Origin: Verrucomicrobiaceae bacterium
GTDB lineage: Bacteria > Verrucomicrobiota > Verrucomicrobiia > Verrucomicrobiales > Verrucomicrobiaceae
DNA length: 41,175 nucleotides
Reading direction: 5' to 3'
Assembly (NCBI GenBank): GCA_021151605.1
Contig: JAGKWZ010000018.1
Span: 1-41,175, forward strand
Shown here piece after piece: positions 17,703 to 25,047 of this stretch (position 1 is its first letter; each line of letters begins with the position of its first letter). Made by a program: the position numbers and the translations under genes. The notes beneath the pieces are model-generated. The model had not been told where the DNA came from and did not search any database. It was given only the letters and a program-made list of their open reading frames with translations.

Positions 17703-18317
17703 TTACGCCACCATCGCCGCCGGAGGATAGTGCGGAAGCTCTGCCTGCATGTGCACGTGCGGACGGCCATGAAGCTGCCGCTCACCCAGCCGCTGCCAGT
17801 GCAGGCGCTGGAAGAACCGCGCATTCTGCTCCTGCACATCCGCCAGGAACTTGTCACAGCCGATTAGGTTCGCCGTGGACACCGCTTTGTAAATAAGACC
17901 AGCGCCGATGGCACCAAACCCACGATGCACTGGCTGATGGCTGCGCACGCTGGCGCTCGTGCTCATCTCGGTCAGACGGCGAAAGTCACGGTCCACACAA
18001 AGGCGGCTGCCGTACCAAAGGCGTGGCTCGCGCTCATCGATGCGCACGGCTCCGATCACCTCATCCACCATACCCGCCAGGAGCGTGGCGCAGATGATCG
18101 GTATGCTGTGGTCATCGATGGCATCACGATCATCGCCATCGTGAAAAACCTGCTGCTCTTCGCAAAACACCGCACGCCGCAGTGCCCAGTAGCCATCGAG
18201 TTCACTTGGCGTGCTGGCGATTTTGAAGACAAAATCCCGCGGACGAAAGGGAGGGTAGATTTCGAAGAGCATGGTGATGAAAGGCATTGCAGAAGACGTG
18301 CCAAGCTCACGAGCCAA
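17703..18317 (-). CDS. nitE: GNAT N-acetyltransferase of the Nit1C cluster (MSMEG_0567 N-terminal type)
   Basis: The 204-residue protein has a GNAT layout: 'YWALRRAVFCEEQQVF' near the start, 'GAVRIDEREPRLWYGSRLCV', the acetyl-CoA loop 'HRGFGAIGAGLIYKAV', and 'FFQRLHWQRLGERQLHGRPH' near the end. It is predicted to transfer an acyl group from acyl-CoA to an unknown amine. The listed start overlaps the flavoprotein gene by 11 bases; in-frame ATGs at 18287 and 18272 are alternatives that begin closer to the conserved part. It is followed by nitF. In mycobacteria-type clusters this domain is fused to the AIRS domain. Confidence 0.85.
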   Translation of the reverse strand: MARELGTSSAMPFITMLFEIYPPFRPRDFVFKIASTPSELDGYWALRRAVFCEEQQVFHDGDDRDAIDDHSIPIICATLLAGMVDEVIGAVRIDEREPRLWYGSRLCVDRDFRRLTEMSTSASVRSHQPVHRGFGAIGAGLIYKAVSTANLIGCDKFLADVQEQNARFFQRLHWQRLGERQLHGRPHVHMQAELPHYPPAAMVA

Positions 18318-19593
18318 GTGCCCACATGTTCAGTGCACTGCCCGCCGTGGTCCGGGCGGCGGCGGAGTGACGGGACTCGATGCAGTTGGCGAGGTAGCGC
18401 GCGTCCTGCGCTACACCGGAGAAGCGGCCGCTGCCCCAGGTGTACTGCCAGGGCAGGCCGATGAAATAGACGCCAGGGACGTTGGTCACACCGCGCTGAT
18501 GTGTGGGGTAGCCTTTGCCATCGAAGAGGGGGATTTCGATCCAGCGGTAGTCGGTGCCGAAGCCCATGCTCCAGATAATCGACGTGATGCCAGCCTGCTC
18601 ATAGTCGAGGGAGAGCGGAGGTGACTCCGGCTGCCAGACGGGTGTGTAGCGATCTTCGTGTGGGGCTTCGATGCCGTGAGATTCGATGAACTTATCAATC
18701 GTCGTCTTGATGCTGTCGGCGACGTTGTCTGCCTGATCGAGGTTTTGCTTCAAGTCATCGGCAAAGCAAAGCGTGCCGCTGTGAACGTCCTTCAGGCGGC
18801 CATAGAGTTTCATGCCTTCAAGCGCGAACTTGCGCAGGTCGATATCGCGTCCGCCATCGCGCCCGGTGACATAGTGATTGGCCTTTGCACGCACCATGTC
18901 CTTCTTCGGGTGCTCATGGATGGGCATGTCATAGTAGCCCATATTATGCAGCCACTCGACGACGTCTTTGCCGCGATAACGCCGTGCCGTACGAGGTGCG
19001 CCTCCGACGCAAAGATGGACGCGACGTCCAGCCAAATGCAGATCCTCGGCGATCTGGCAGCCGGACTGTCCTGTGCCGACGACGAGCACTTCACCCGGCG
19101 GCAGTTCGGCGGCGCTTTTGTAGTCGGAGGAATGCAGGTGCGTGATGCCCGGCGGGAAGCGCTCTGCCATGCGCGGCACCTTGGCCGTCTGATACCCACC
19201 CGTGGCGACGACGATCTGATCTGCGGTGAAGACGCCGATGTCGGTGGTGACTTCAAACGTGCCGGACTCATGCCTCCGCAGCCGTGAGACCGCGACACCT
19301 TCCTTCAGCGGAGGATTGAAAGAGCGGGCATAGGCTTCGATGTACTCGACGATCTGCTCTTTTACCATAAAGCCCTTGGGATCATCGCCCGCGTAGTCGA
19401 AGCCGGGCAGAGCGCACTGCCAGTTCGGAGTGACGAGGCAGAAGGAATCCCAGCGCTTGCTGCGCCATGCCTCGCCCATGCGGTGCTTTTCAAAGATGAG
19501 GTGATCAATGCCGCGCTCCTTCAGGCAGTAGCTCATGGAGAGCCCGGCCTGGCCACCCCCGATGATGATGACTGGGTAATGCTGTGTGGTCAT
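18307..19593 (-). CDS. nitH: MSMEG_0569-type flavin-dependent oxidoreductase of the Nit1C cluster
   Basis: The 428-residue protein has two dinucleotide-binding motifs, G-G-G-Q-A-G ('VIIIGGGQAGLSMSYCL', FAD, residues 8-24) and G-T-G-Q-S-G ('VLVVGTGQSGCQIAEDL', NAD(P)H, about residue 170). It also has 'WRSKRWDSFCLVTPNW' and 'VVATGGYQTAKVPR', so it resembles flavin-containing monooxygenases. It is predicted to oxygenate a small N- or S-containing substrate. The start codon shares a base with the stop of the preceding small gene, so the two are translationally coupled. The substrate in the Nit1C pathway is not established. Confidence 0.9.
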   Translation of the reverse strand: MTTQHYPVIIIGGGQAGLSMSYCLKERGIDHLIFEKHRMGEAWRSKRWDSFCLVTPNWQCALPGFDYAGDDPKGFMVKEQIVEYIEAYARSFNPPLKEGVAVSRLRRHESGTFEVTTDIGVFTADQIVVATGGYQTAKVPRMAERFPPGITHLHSSDYKSAAELPPGEVLVVGTGQSGCQIAEDLHLAGRRVHLCVGGAPRTARRYRGKDVVEWLHNMGYYDMPIHEHPKKDMVRAKANHYVTGRDGGRDIDLRKFALEGMKLYGRLKDVHSGTLCFADDLKQNLDQADNVADSIKTTIDKFIESHGIEAPHEDRYTPVWQPESPPLSLDYEQAGITSIIWSMGFGTDYRWIEIPLFDGKGYPTHQRGVTNVPGVYFIGLPWQYTWGSGRFSGVAQDARYLANCIESRHSAAARTTAGSALNMWALGS

Positions 19594-19868
19594 CAGAGGG
19601 TGAGGATACGAACGCAGCCATCAGGCTTGCAGGAACTGCCCCAGCTTTCGATCTCGCTAAGCTGATCCATGGCGGAGGAGCAAGCGAAGCCGAAGCGTTG
19701 TCGCACGCGGTCACTGGCAGCATTCAGGGCTGTGCGGCTGCGCGAAATGAAGTCGCTCATGGTCATGACATCGCCCGCTTTGAAGTGCTCATGAATGACG
19801 GTGGAGGGCGAGTAGCAGTGGCGTTGCGTACCATCGGGCAATTCAACGGTGTAGTGGACGGCGGGCAT
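19593..19868 (-). CDS. nitG: MSMEG_0570-type small protein of the Nit1C cluster
   Basis: The 91-residue protein starts MPAVHYTVELPDGTQRHCYS and continues with 'FKAGDVMTMSDFISRSRTAL', the typical pattern of the MSMEG_0570 family, which is often annotated as a nitrogen starvation response protein. A Cys in the 'CYSPST' segment and a Cys pair near the end (SSCKPDGC) are visible. No catalytic motif is known. It starts 3 bases after the radical SAM stop and ends in a 1-base overlap with the flavoprotein start. The symbol nitG follows the pseudomonad naming and is tentative. Confidence 0.82.
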   Translation of the reverse strand: MPAVHYTVELPDGTQRHCYSPSTVIHEHFKAGDVMTMSDFISRSRTALNAASDRVRQRFGFACSSAMDQLSEIESWGSSCKPDGCVRILTL

Positions 19869-19871
19869 GGG

Positions 19872-21005
19872 TTAAGCAGCGCAGGCGGATTGTTTTTCAA
19901 AGGCTGACAGTGATGAACAGGCACCGCATTTGGCGCAGCCTGCCTTCACGGTGTCAGAGGTCATGCCAGCACTCGTCAGCATGTCGCCCAGCGGTTGCAG
20001 GATGGAGCGCATGAAGTCAGCGCTCGGAGAGGGTTGGCCCTCCAGCGGCGTGCCGCCGATGGGCACGAAGGGCACAACGAAGGGATAGACACCGAGCTGG
20101 ATGAGCTGATGGCAGGCATCAATCAGGCCTTCGCGGGTGTCGCCAAGCCCGGCCAACAGATAGGTGCTGACCTGGGCACGGCCAAAGATGGCGACAGCGG
20201 CTTTAAAGGCTTTCAGGTAATAGGACACGGGCACCTGCGCCTTCCCCGGCATGATGCGGGCTCTCACTTCTTCATCCCAGGCTTCGAGATGCATGCCGAG
20301 CGAATCCACCCCGGCTTCATGCAGATGCCTAAACCAAATAAAATCTGACGGCGGCTCGCACTGTGCCTGGATGGCGAGACCTGTGCGCAGCTTAATGGCC
20401 CGGGCCACGTCGGTCAGGATGGCGGCGCCCCTGTCTTCCGTCGGCGGTGTGCCAGTGGTCAGCACAACTTGCTCAATGCCGTCGTATTTCATCGCGGCTT
20501 CTGCCACCTCGGCGAGCTGCTCAGGCGTCTTGCGGGCGATGGTGCGGTCGCCTTTCAAAGACTCGCCGATGGCGCAGAACTGGCATTTGGTGGAGGCATT
20601 GCCATAGCGGATGCAGGTCTGCAGCACGGTCGTGGCGAGGACGTTGTGGGAGTGCAGTTGCGCGAGCTTCCAGTAGGGGATGTCATCCGCCGTGCTCATG
20701 GAGTAGAACATTGGCTGCCGTGGGAAGACGATGGGCAGCTCCAGCTCGCCATCACGATACAGCAGGGCGCGTCCATCATTGCCGGGCACCGTGGCGGTGA
20801 AGGGCGAGTGATGTGCGGGGCGCGTGTGGATTGGCACCATCACAGTCGTGCCCATGACGGATACGGCCTTGTGATCACTGGGCCCGGCGCCACCACGGCG
20901 ACTGGAGGCGGAGTCCGCCTCATCCAGCATTCGGAGGCCGAGAGATTGCAGCTCAGAGAGCAGCCATTGCTTCCGGCTGAAAAGAGCCGTCTCGAAGGTG
21001 ATCAT
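19872..21005 (-). CDS. nitD: Radical SAM protein of the Nit1C cluster (MSMEG_0568-like)
   Basis: The 377-residue protein has the SAM-cluster cysteines in an unusual arrangement, C131-x9-C141-x2-C144 ('TKCQFCAIGE'), plus 'VVLTTGTPPTEDRGAAIL', 'GLAIQAQCEPPSDFIWF' and 'VSTYLLAGLGDTREGL'. A Cys trio near the C-terminus (GCAKCGAC) may hold a second Fe-S cluster. The N-terminal 'LLSELQSLGLRML' and 'RRGGAGPSD' stretches are family hallmarks. It is predicted to make a 5'-deoxyadenosyl radical; the substrate in the nitrilase pathway is unknown. The start overlaps the nitrilase 3' end by 53 bases; a later start would lose conserved sequence. Confidence 0.9.
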   Translation of the reverse strand: MITFETALFSRKQWLLSELQSLGLRMLDEADSASSRRGGAGPSDHKAVSVMGTTVMVPIHTRPAHHSPFTATVPGNDGRALLYRDGELELPIVFPRQPMFYSMSTADDIPYWKLAQLHSHNVLATTVLQTCIRYGNASTKCQFCAIGESLKGDRTIARKTPEQLAEVAEAAMKYDGIEQVVLTTGTPPTEDRGAAILTDVARAIKLRTGLAIQAQCEPPSDFIWFRHLHEAGVDSLGMHLEAWDEEVRARIMPGKAQVPVSYYLKAFKAAVAIFGRAQVSTYLLAGLGDTREGLIDACHQLIQLGVYPFVVPFVPIGGTPLEGQPSPSADFMRSILQPLGDMLTSAGMTSDTVKAGCAKCGACSSLSAFEKQSACAA

Positions 21006-21984
21006 GGGGCGCGGGGGTGTTGGAGTTTATGGAAAGGATGTCTGAAGCGGCAGGCTCGGGTGTTTGTCCGCTCATCTGCGAGCGGGCTGTGCTGTTCTGA
21101 TGCAGAGTGAAAATGTCTGGCCGCGAGTAGTGGCCCACACTGTCCATCATGCGTTTGCGTTTAGTGATGAGGGCGAAGTCGAGATCGGCGATCGCCATGC
21201 CCTCGCCCTCGGTGATGGGTTCGCACAGCGGCACGCCTTCTGGGGAAATGATGGCCGTGTAGCAGCCGCCGCGCAGGGCCTTCTGCATTTTCGGATCACC
21301 GCTGATGGAGGCGATTTGTTCATCGGTCAGCCAGCCCGTGGAGTTGATGACGAAGCAGCCTGACTCCAGCGCGTGATGTTTGATCGTGACTTCGATTTGA
21401 TCACGGAAGATCGGCCCGACCATACTGCCAGGGAACTGCGCGCAGTGGATCTGCTCGTGCTGCGCCATAAGGCTGAAGCGTGCCAGCGGATTGTAATGCT
21501 CCCAGCAGGCGAGCGCGCCGACGCGGCCGACTTCGGTCTGCACCACTTTTAAACCGGAGCCGTCGCCCTGGCCCCAGATCATACGCTCATGATAAGTGGG
21601 CGTGATTTTTCTGCGCTTCAGTGCCAGCGTACCATTGGCATCAAAAATGAGCTGCGTGTTGTAGAGTGAGCCATGCTCGCGCTCGTTCACACCGACGACG
21701 AGGACCATGCCGTGCTTCGCTGCCTGCTGGCTAAGCACCTCAGGAACCCAGCCCGGCACCTCGACGGCATTTTCATAAAGCCTCAGGTGCTCTTTACCAG
21801 CGCTGACTGGCGGCTCCACGAAGCTGAAGTACGGGTAGTAAGGAATGAAGGTCTCCGGGAACACGGCGATCTCCACGCCCCGGGCAGCGGCCTCAGCCAC
21901 TGCCCGGCAAACACGGTCCACCGTGCCCTCGGCACTCGTCAGGTCCGGTGCGATCTGCACCGCGGCTGCTCGGATCGTCGCCAT
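20953..21984 (-). CDS. nitC: Nitrilase of the Nit1C cluster (Nit6803-like)
   Basis: The 343-residue enzyme has the full nitrilase triad: E44 in 'VFPETFIPYYPYF', K126 in 'RRKITPTYHER', and C160 in 'GALACWEHYNP'. It should hydrolyse organic nitriles to the acid and ammonia; in Pseudomonas the NitC ortholog is required for cyanide assimilation. The core ends near 'GHYSRPDIFTL' (about residue 295). A further low-complexity tail of about 45 residues follows and overlaps the radical SAM gene by 53 bases. It starts 14 bases after the MSMEG_0572-like gene. Cytoplasmic; the physiological substrate here is inferred. Confidence 0.95.
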   Translation of the reverse strand: MATIRAAAVQIAPDLTSAEGTVDRVCRAVAEAAARGVEIAVFPETFIPYYPYFSFVEPPVSAGKEHLRLYENAVEVPGWVPEVLSQQAAKHGMVLVVGVNEREHGSLYNTQLIFDANGTLALKRRKITPTYHERMIWGQGDGSGLKVVQTEVGRVGALACWEHYNPLARFSLMAQHEQIHCAQFPGSMVGPIFRDQIEVTIKHHALESGCFVINSTGWLTDEQIASISGDPKMQKALRGGCYTAIISPEGVPLCEPITEGEGMAIADLDFALITKRKRMMDSVGHYSRPDIFTLHQNSTARSQMSGQTPEPAASDILSINSNTPAPHDHLRDGSFQPEAMAAL

Positions 21985-21998
21985 GAGTCAGGTGGCGA

Positions 21999-22481
21999 TC
22001 AGAGATTCCAGGAGTGGATGACCACGGCACCCGCGCGACCGTGAACGAGATTGATGTCGAGCACATCCAGCGGGTTGATTGGGATGATGCCGGGGATGAA
22101 GGCCTTCTCCGTCTGGCCATAGAGCGCCTGGGTGGAGAATCGGCAGGCGTAGATTTTGCCGCCTTCCGCCATGAACTGGGCAAGGCGTTTGTTCACCAGC
22201 AGATGGCCAGGGAAAGCTTCATCGCCGAGCGTGGGGAAACCTTTCTGGAAACCCATGGTGACGCCGGGTCCATAGAGCAGGATGGAGGTCTCATAGCCTT
22301 TGCGCAGCAGCCGTGTGGCGACCAGCGTGTTGACGAGTCCGATTGAGCCTTCATGGGCGACGCCGTGGAATGTGACGAGGGCTTTTTCGCCTGGATTGGC
22401 CTTCACATCTTCGAAGACCTTTTCTTCATAATTGACGAGGACGTCGCCGTCCTTGTGAGCAGGGTATGTGACTTCTGGCAT
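21999..22481 (-). CDS. nitB: MSMEG_0572-like protein of the Nit1C cluster
   Basis: The 160-residue protein matches the family by 'EEKVFEDVKANPGEKALVTF', 'GVAHEGSIGLVNTLVATRLL' and 'VTMGFQKGFPTLGDEAFPGH'. The fold looks DsrE/DsrF-like, with a Cys in 'GKIYACRFSTQALYG' at about the position of a sulfur-relay cysteine. Function is unknown, though it is invariably next to the nitrilase. It is the first gene of the operon, and a sigma-54-type promoter lies about 70 bases upstream. No clear Shine-Dalgarno is seen. Confidence 0.88.
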   Translation of the reverse strand: MPEVTYPAHKDGDVLVNYEEKVFEDVKANPGEKALVTFHGVAHEGSIGLVNTLVATRLLRKGYETSILLYGPGVTMGFQKGFPTLGDEAFPGHLLVNKRLAQFMAEGGKIYACRFSTQALYGQTEKAFIPGIIPINPLDVLDINLVHGRAGAVVIHSWNL

Positions 22482-22550
22482 GATCGTGGTGGATTGAGTT
22501 TAGAATGAGTGAAGTGCTCACGGCATGAACCGCTGCACGAGACCCCTTTC

Positions 22551-22566
22551 AGCACCGCGAGTGCCA
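22551..22566 (-). promoter_or_regulatory. Candidate sigma-54 (-24/-12) promoter of the nit operon
   Basis: On the minus strand this reads TGGCACTCGCGGTGCT. It differs from the sigma-54 consensus TGGCAC-N5-TTGCT at one base (GTGC for TTGC) and keeps the exact 10-base spacing between the invariant GG and GC. The predicted start site near 22540 would give a leader of about 60 bases before nitB. The site is also an inverted repeat (GCAC...GTGC), so an operator is an alternative. Confidence 0.6.
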
Positions 22567-22621
22567 GACCTCTTGCCTAGTTCCGTGGCGGGAGGTGTGA
22601 TTCATGCCAACCGTTGCACGG

Positions 22622-22930
22622 TCAGCCCGCTGACTCACAATTCCAGCAAACCTCGAACTCACCCGGATTGCTCTCGCCACACTTCTTGCAGATCCACTCG
22701 GCCATTTCAGAACTTGTTTCGGGATAGTGATGCGGCTTCAAAAGCTCGATGGCTTCATCGTAACGGCTGTCATCGACGATGCAGAGCGTGGGCTGGAAGA
22801 TCGGCGAGATGACATTCAGCGTCTGGGCACCGGCATCGTTTTGGATGAAGCAGACGATCCCCGCCTCATCGAGCACCGACTTGTAAAAGCCGATGCGTGA
22901 GGAATCCATGCTGGTGTAGAGTTCTTTCAT
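22622..22930 (-). CDS. DUF2007 (signal-transducing type) protein with zinc ribbon
   Basis: From ATG 22928-22930 the protein has 102 residues. The N-terminal half follows the DUF2007 pattern ('YTSMDSSRIGFYKSVLDEAG', 'LCIVDDSRYDEAIELLKPH'), a small alpha/beta domain. The C-terminus is a RanBP2-type zinc ribbon, W-I-C-K-K-C ... F-E-V-C-W-N-C. A zinc-finger/ferredoxin-like sensor role is often assumed for this family but not proven. A longer start at 23017 would add 29 less natural residues. It lies upstream of the nit operon on the same strand; the 140-base gap holds the sigma-54 candidate. I saw no terminator there. Confidence 0.72.
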   Translation of the reverse strand: MKELYTSMDSSRIGFYKSVLDEAGIVCFIQNDAGAQTLNVISPIFQPTLCIVDDSRYDEAIELLKPHHYPETSSEMAEWICKKCGESNPGEFEVCWNCESAG

Positions 22931-23187
22931 GATCGTAAAGACAGCTTCTGCCACAGCCAGCGGAAGCTTCCCACCAGAGTTTCCAGTAAGATGAAGCTTC
23001 GCGCCGAAATTTGCCAACGTTTACCCTGATAGTGCTCATACGTTGGGCCGTCCATCCAGATACCAGAGACAAGCCTGGCTGGGAGCTACCTTTTCTTTGC
23101 AAAACCAAGCTTGTGAAATTTTTCACAAATTCGTCTTGCTGCTGTTTCCCTGCGTAGAATACTCCGTCACTCCCCCCCACTATCCTG

Positions 23188-24447
23188 ATGCCCACCATTA
23201 CGCGAGAGTATGAAGCCCACGATGTCGCCGCCAAAGCTGCGCTACAGGCCGAGAGTATGGAGGTGACCACCACTGATCTGGTGGGAGAGAAAATGGTCCT
23301 GAATATGGGCCCCTCGCATCCTGCGACTCATGGCGTTTTGCGGCTGATACTGGAGATGGACGGAGAAGTGATCACCAAAGCCGATCCAGACGTGGGCTTT
23401 CTGCATCGCGGCGATGAAAAAATCGCTGAGAACATGCACTACAACCAGTTTGTGCCTTACACGGACCGGCTGGATTATCTGGCACCTCTCGCCAACAATG
23501 TCGCCTATGCCTTGGCTGTCGAGAAGTTGATGGGCTGGGAAGTGCCTGAGCGCGGGAGAGCCATTCGTGTTATTTGCTGCGAACTCGCACGCATTTCCGC
23601 CCATATGCTGGGTGTCGGGGTGTTTGCGATGGATGTGGGGGCAATGACCGTCTTCCTCTATACATTCACCGAGCGAGAGAAGATCTACAACCTTTGTGAG
23701 CAGCTCACGGGGGCTCGTTTTACAACCAGCTACACGCGTGTTGGTGGTCAGGTCCGCGACTTGCCGGAGGGATTTGCCACTGCGGTGAGGAAGTTCCTGG
23801 ATGAACTGGAGCCAGTGATCGATGAAGTGGATAAGCTGCTGAGCAGAAACGCCATCTTCATGGCGCGCACGCAGGATCTCGGAGTGATCACGAAAAAGGA
23901 AGCTATCGAGTGGGGCATTACGGGCCCAAACCTGCGCGGTTCAGGTGTTGAGCACGATCTTCGGAAGGCCACGCCTTATCTCGACTATGACCGCTATGAT
24001 TTCGACATTCCTGTTGGAACCAAAGGGGACTGTTATGACCGCTACCTTGTCCGAATGGAGGAGATTCGGCAGAGCGTGCGCATCCTCCGTCAGGTGTTCG
24101 ACAAACTCCCCGGTGGCCCAATCAACGTCACGGATCAGAAAGGTTATCTCCCCAATAAGGAGAAAGTACTGATGAAAATGGAGGAACTCATCCATCATTT
24201 CATCATCGCCACCCAAGGAATTGATGCTCCGGTTGGTGAGGTCTATTTTGGTGCCGAAAATCCTAAGGGAGAGCTTGGCTTCTACATTCACAGCAAGGGT
24301 GGTGGAGTGCCTTATCGTCTGAAAATTCGCAGCCCCTCATTTATCAATCTCAGCATTCTTTCCAAAATGCTACCTGGCCATCTACTGAGCGACGTTCCCT
24401 CTGTCCTCGGTAGCCTCGATTTCGTGATGGGTGAGTGTGATCGGTGA
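23188..24447 (+). CDS. nuoD: NADH-quinone oxidoreductase subunit D (NuoD)
   Basis: The 419-residue protein has 'LNMGPSHPATHGVLRL', 'VGFLHRGDEKIAENMHYNQF', 'RVICCELARISAHMLG', 'FTTSYTRVGG' and the terminal 'DFVMGECDR', all diagnostic for NuoD (49-kDa subunit). It lines the quinone-binding site of complex I in the peripheral arm. The length is normal for a non-fused NuoD. nuoE follows 45 bases later. The usual upstream nuoA-C genes are absent: the DUF2007 gene lies upstream on the opposite strand, with a 257-base gap. GC is lower than in the window's other genes. Confidence 0.97.
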   Translation: MPTITREYEAHDVAAKAALQAESMEVTTTDLVGEKMVLNMGPSHPATHGVLRLILEMDGEVITKADPDVGFLHRGDEKIAENMHYNQFVPYTDRLDYLAPLANNVAYALAVEKLMGWEVPERGRAIRVICCELARISAHMLGVGVFAMDVGAMTVFLYTFTEREKIYNLCEQLTGARFTTSYTRVGGQVRDLPEGFATAVRKFLDELEPVIDEVDKLLSRNAIFMARTQDLGVITKKEAIEWGITGPNLRGSGVEHDLRKATPYLDYDRYDFDIPVGTKGDCYDRYLVRMEEIRQSVRILRQVFDKLPGGPINVTDQKGYLPNKEKVLMKMEELIHHFIIATQGIDAPVGEVYFGAENPKGELGFYIHSKGGGVPYRLKIRSPSFINLSILSKMLPGHLLSDVPSVLGSLDFVMGECDR

Positions 24448-24492
24448 TGACGGCGACACCGCATCGAAACCTAGTGTTTACTCTTAACTAAG

Positions 24493-24993
24493 ATGGCTTT
24501 GGCAATTCCCGCAGAACTCGAAACAAAGATTGATGAGGTCATTACCCATTATCCAGTTTCAAAGCGCAGTGCAGTCCTGCCTCTGCTGCACTTAATGCAG
24601 CATCATTTCCGCTTTATCAGTGAAGAAACTGTCAACTGGGTGGCGGACAAGTTAAGCCTGCCGCCGATTCAGGTTTTGGAAGTTGTCACGTTTTATCCCG
24701 GCTTTCGACAGACTGCGCCTGGGAAGTTCCACATCCGCGTGTGTCGCACCCTTTCCTGTGCGATGTCAGGTAGTTACGAGCTAATGGAATCATTCTGCCA
24801 GGCGGCTAAAATCGACCGCAGTCATTGTGATCATCATCATCCGATCGCTACAAGCGAGGATGGCAAGTTCAGCATCGAATTTGCCGAGTGTCTCGCCAGC
24901 TGTGGGTTTGGACCCGTATGTATGGTCGAGGACGATTTCTTTGAAAAGGTGGAGCCAGGTAAAGTCGATGAAGTTCTGGCGCGCTATCTTTAA
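24493..24993 (+). CDS. nuoE: NADH-quinone oxidoreductase subunit E (NuoE)
   Basis: The 166-residue protein has the thioredoxin-like 2Fe-2S fold with the four cluster cysteines C84-x4-C89 ('VCRTLSCAMSG') and C133-x3-C137 ('ECLASCGFGPVC'). This matches NuoE (24-kDa subunit), which binds the N1a cluster near the NADH-oxidising subunit NuoF. A His run (HCDHHHP) between the two Cys pairs is unusual. It follows nuoD, but nuoF and nuoG are not downstream: a terminator and an oppositely oriented pseudopilin gene come next. Confidence 0.96.
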   Translation: MALAIPAELETKIDEVITHYPVSKRSAVLPLLHLMQHHFRFISEETVNWVADKLSLPPIQVLEVVTFYPGFRQTAPGKFHIRVCRTLSCAMSGSYELMESFCQAAKIDRSHCDHHHPIATSEDGKFSIEFAECLASCGFGPVCMVEDDFFEKVEPGKVDEVLARYL

Positions 24994-24998
24994 TGAAA

Positions 24999-25024
24999 AA
25001 CGCGCGTCCTGAAGGACGCGCGTT
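24999..25024 (-). terminator. Rho-independent terminator between nuoE and the pseudopilin
   Basis: A perfect 11-bp stem AACGCGCGTCC/GGACGCGCGTT closes a TGAA loop. On the minus strand it is followed by TTTTTCATTA, so it terminates the pseudopilin gene well. On the plus strand no T-tract follows, so it would be weak for nuoE. Confidence 0.8.
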
Positions 25025-25047
25025 CGCGGAGAATCACAAAAAGAAAA

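Noticed and set aside
22594..22640. Short inverted repeat ACCGT-TGC-ACGGT between the DUF2007 gene and the nit operon as a terminator
   Set aside because: The stem is only 5 bp and there is no T-run, so it is too weak to call.
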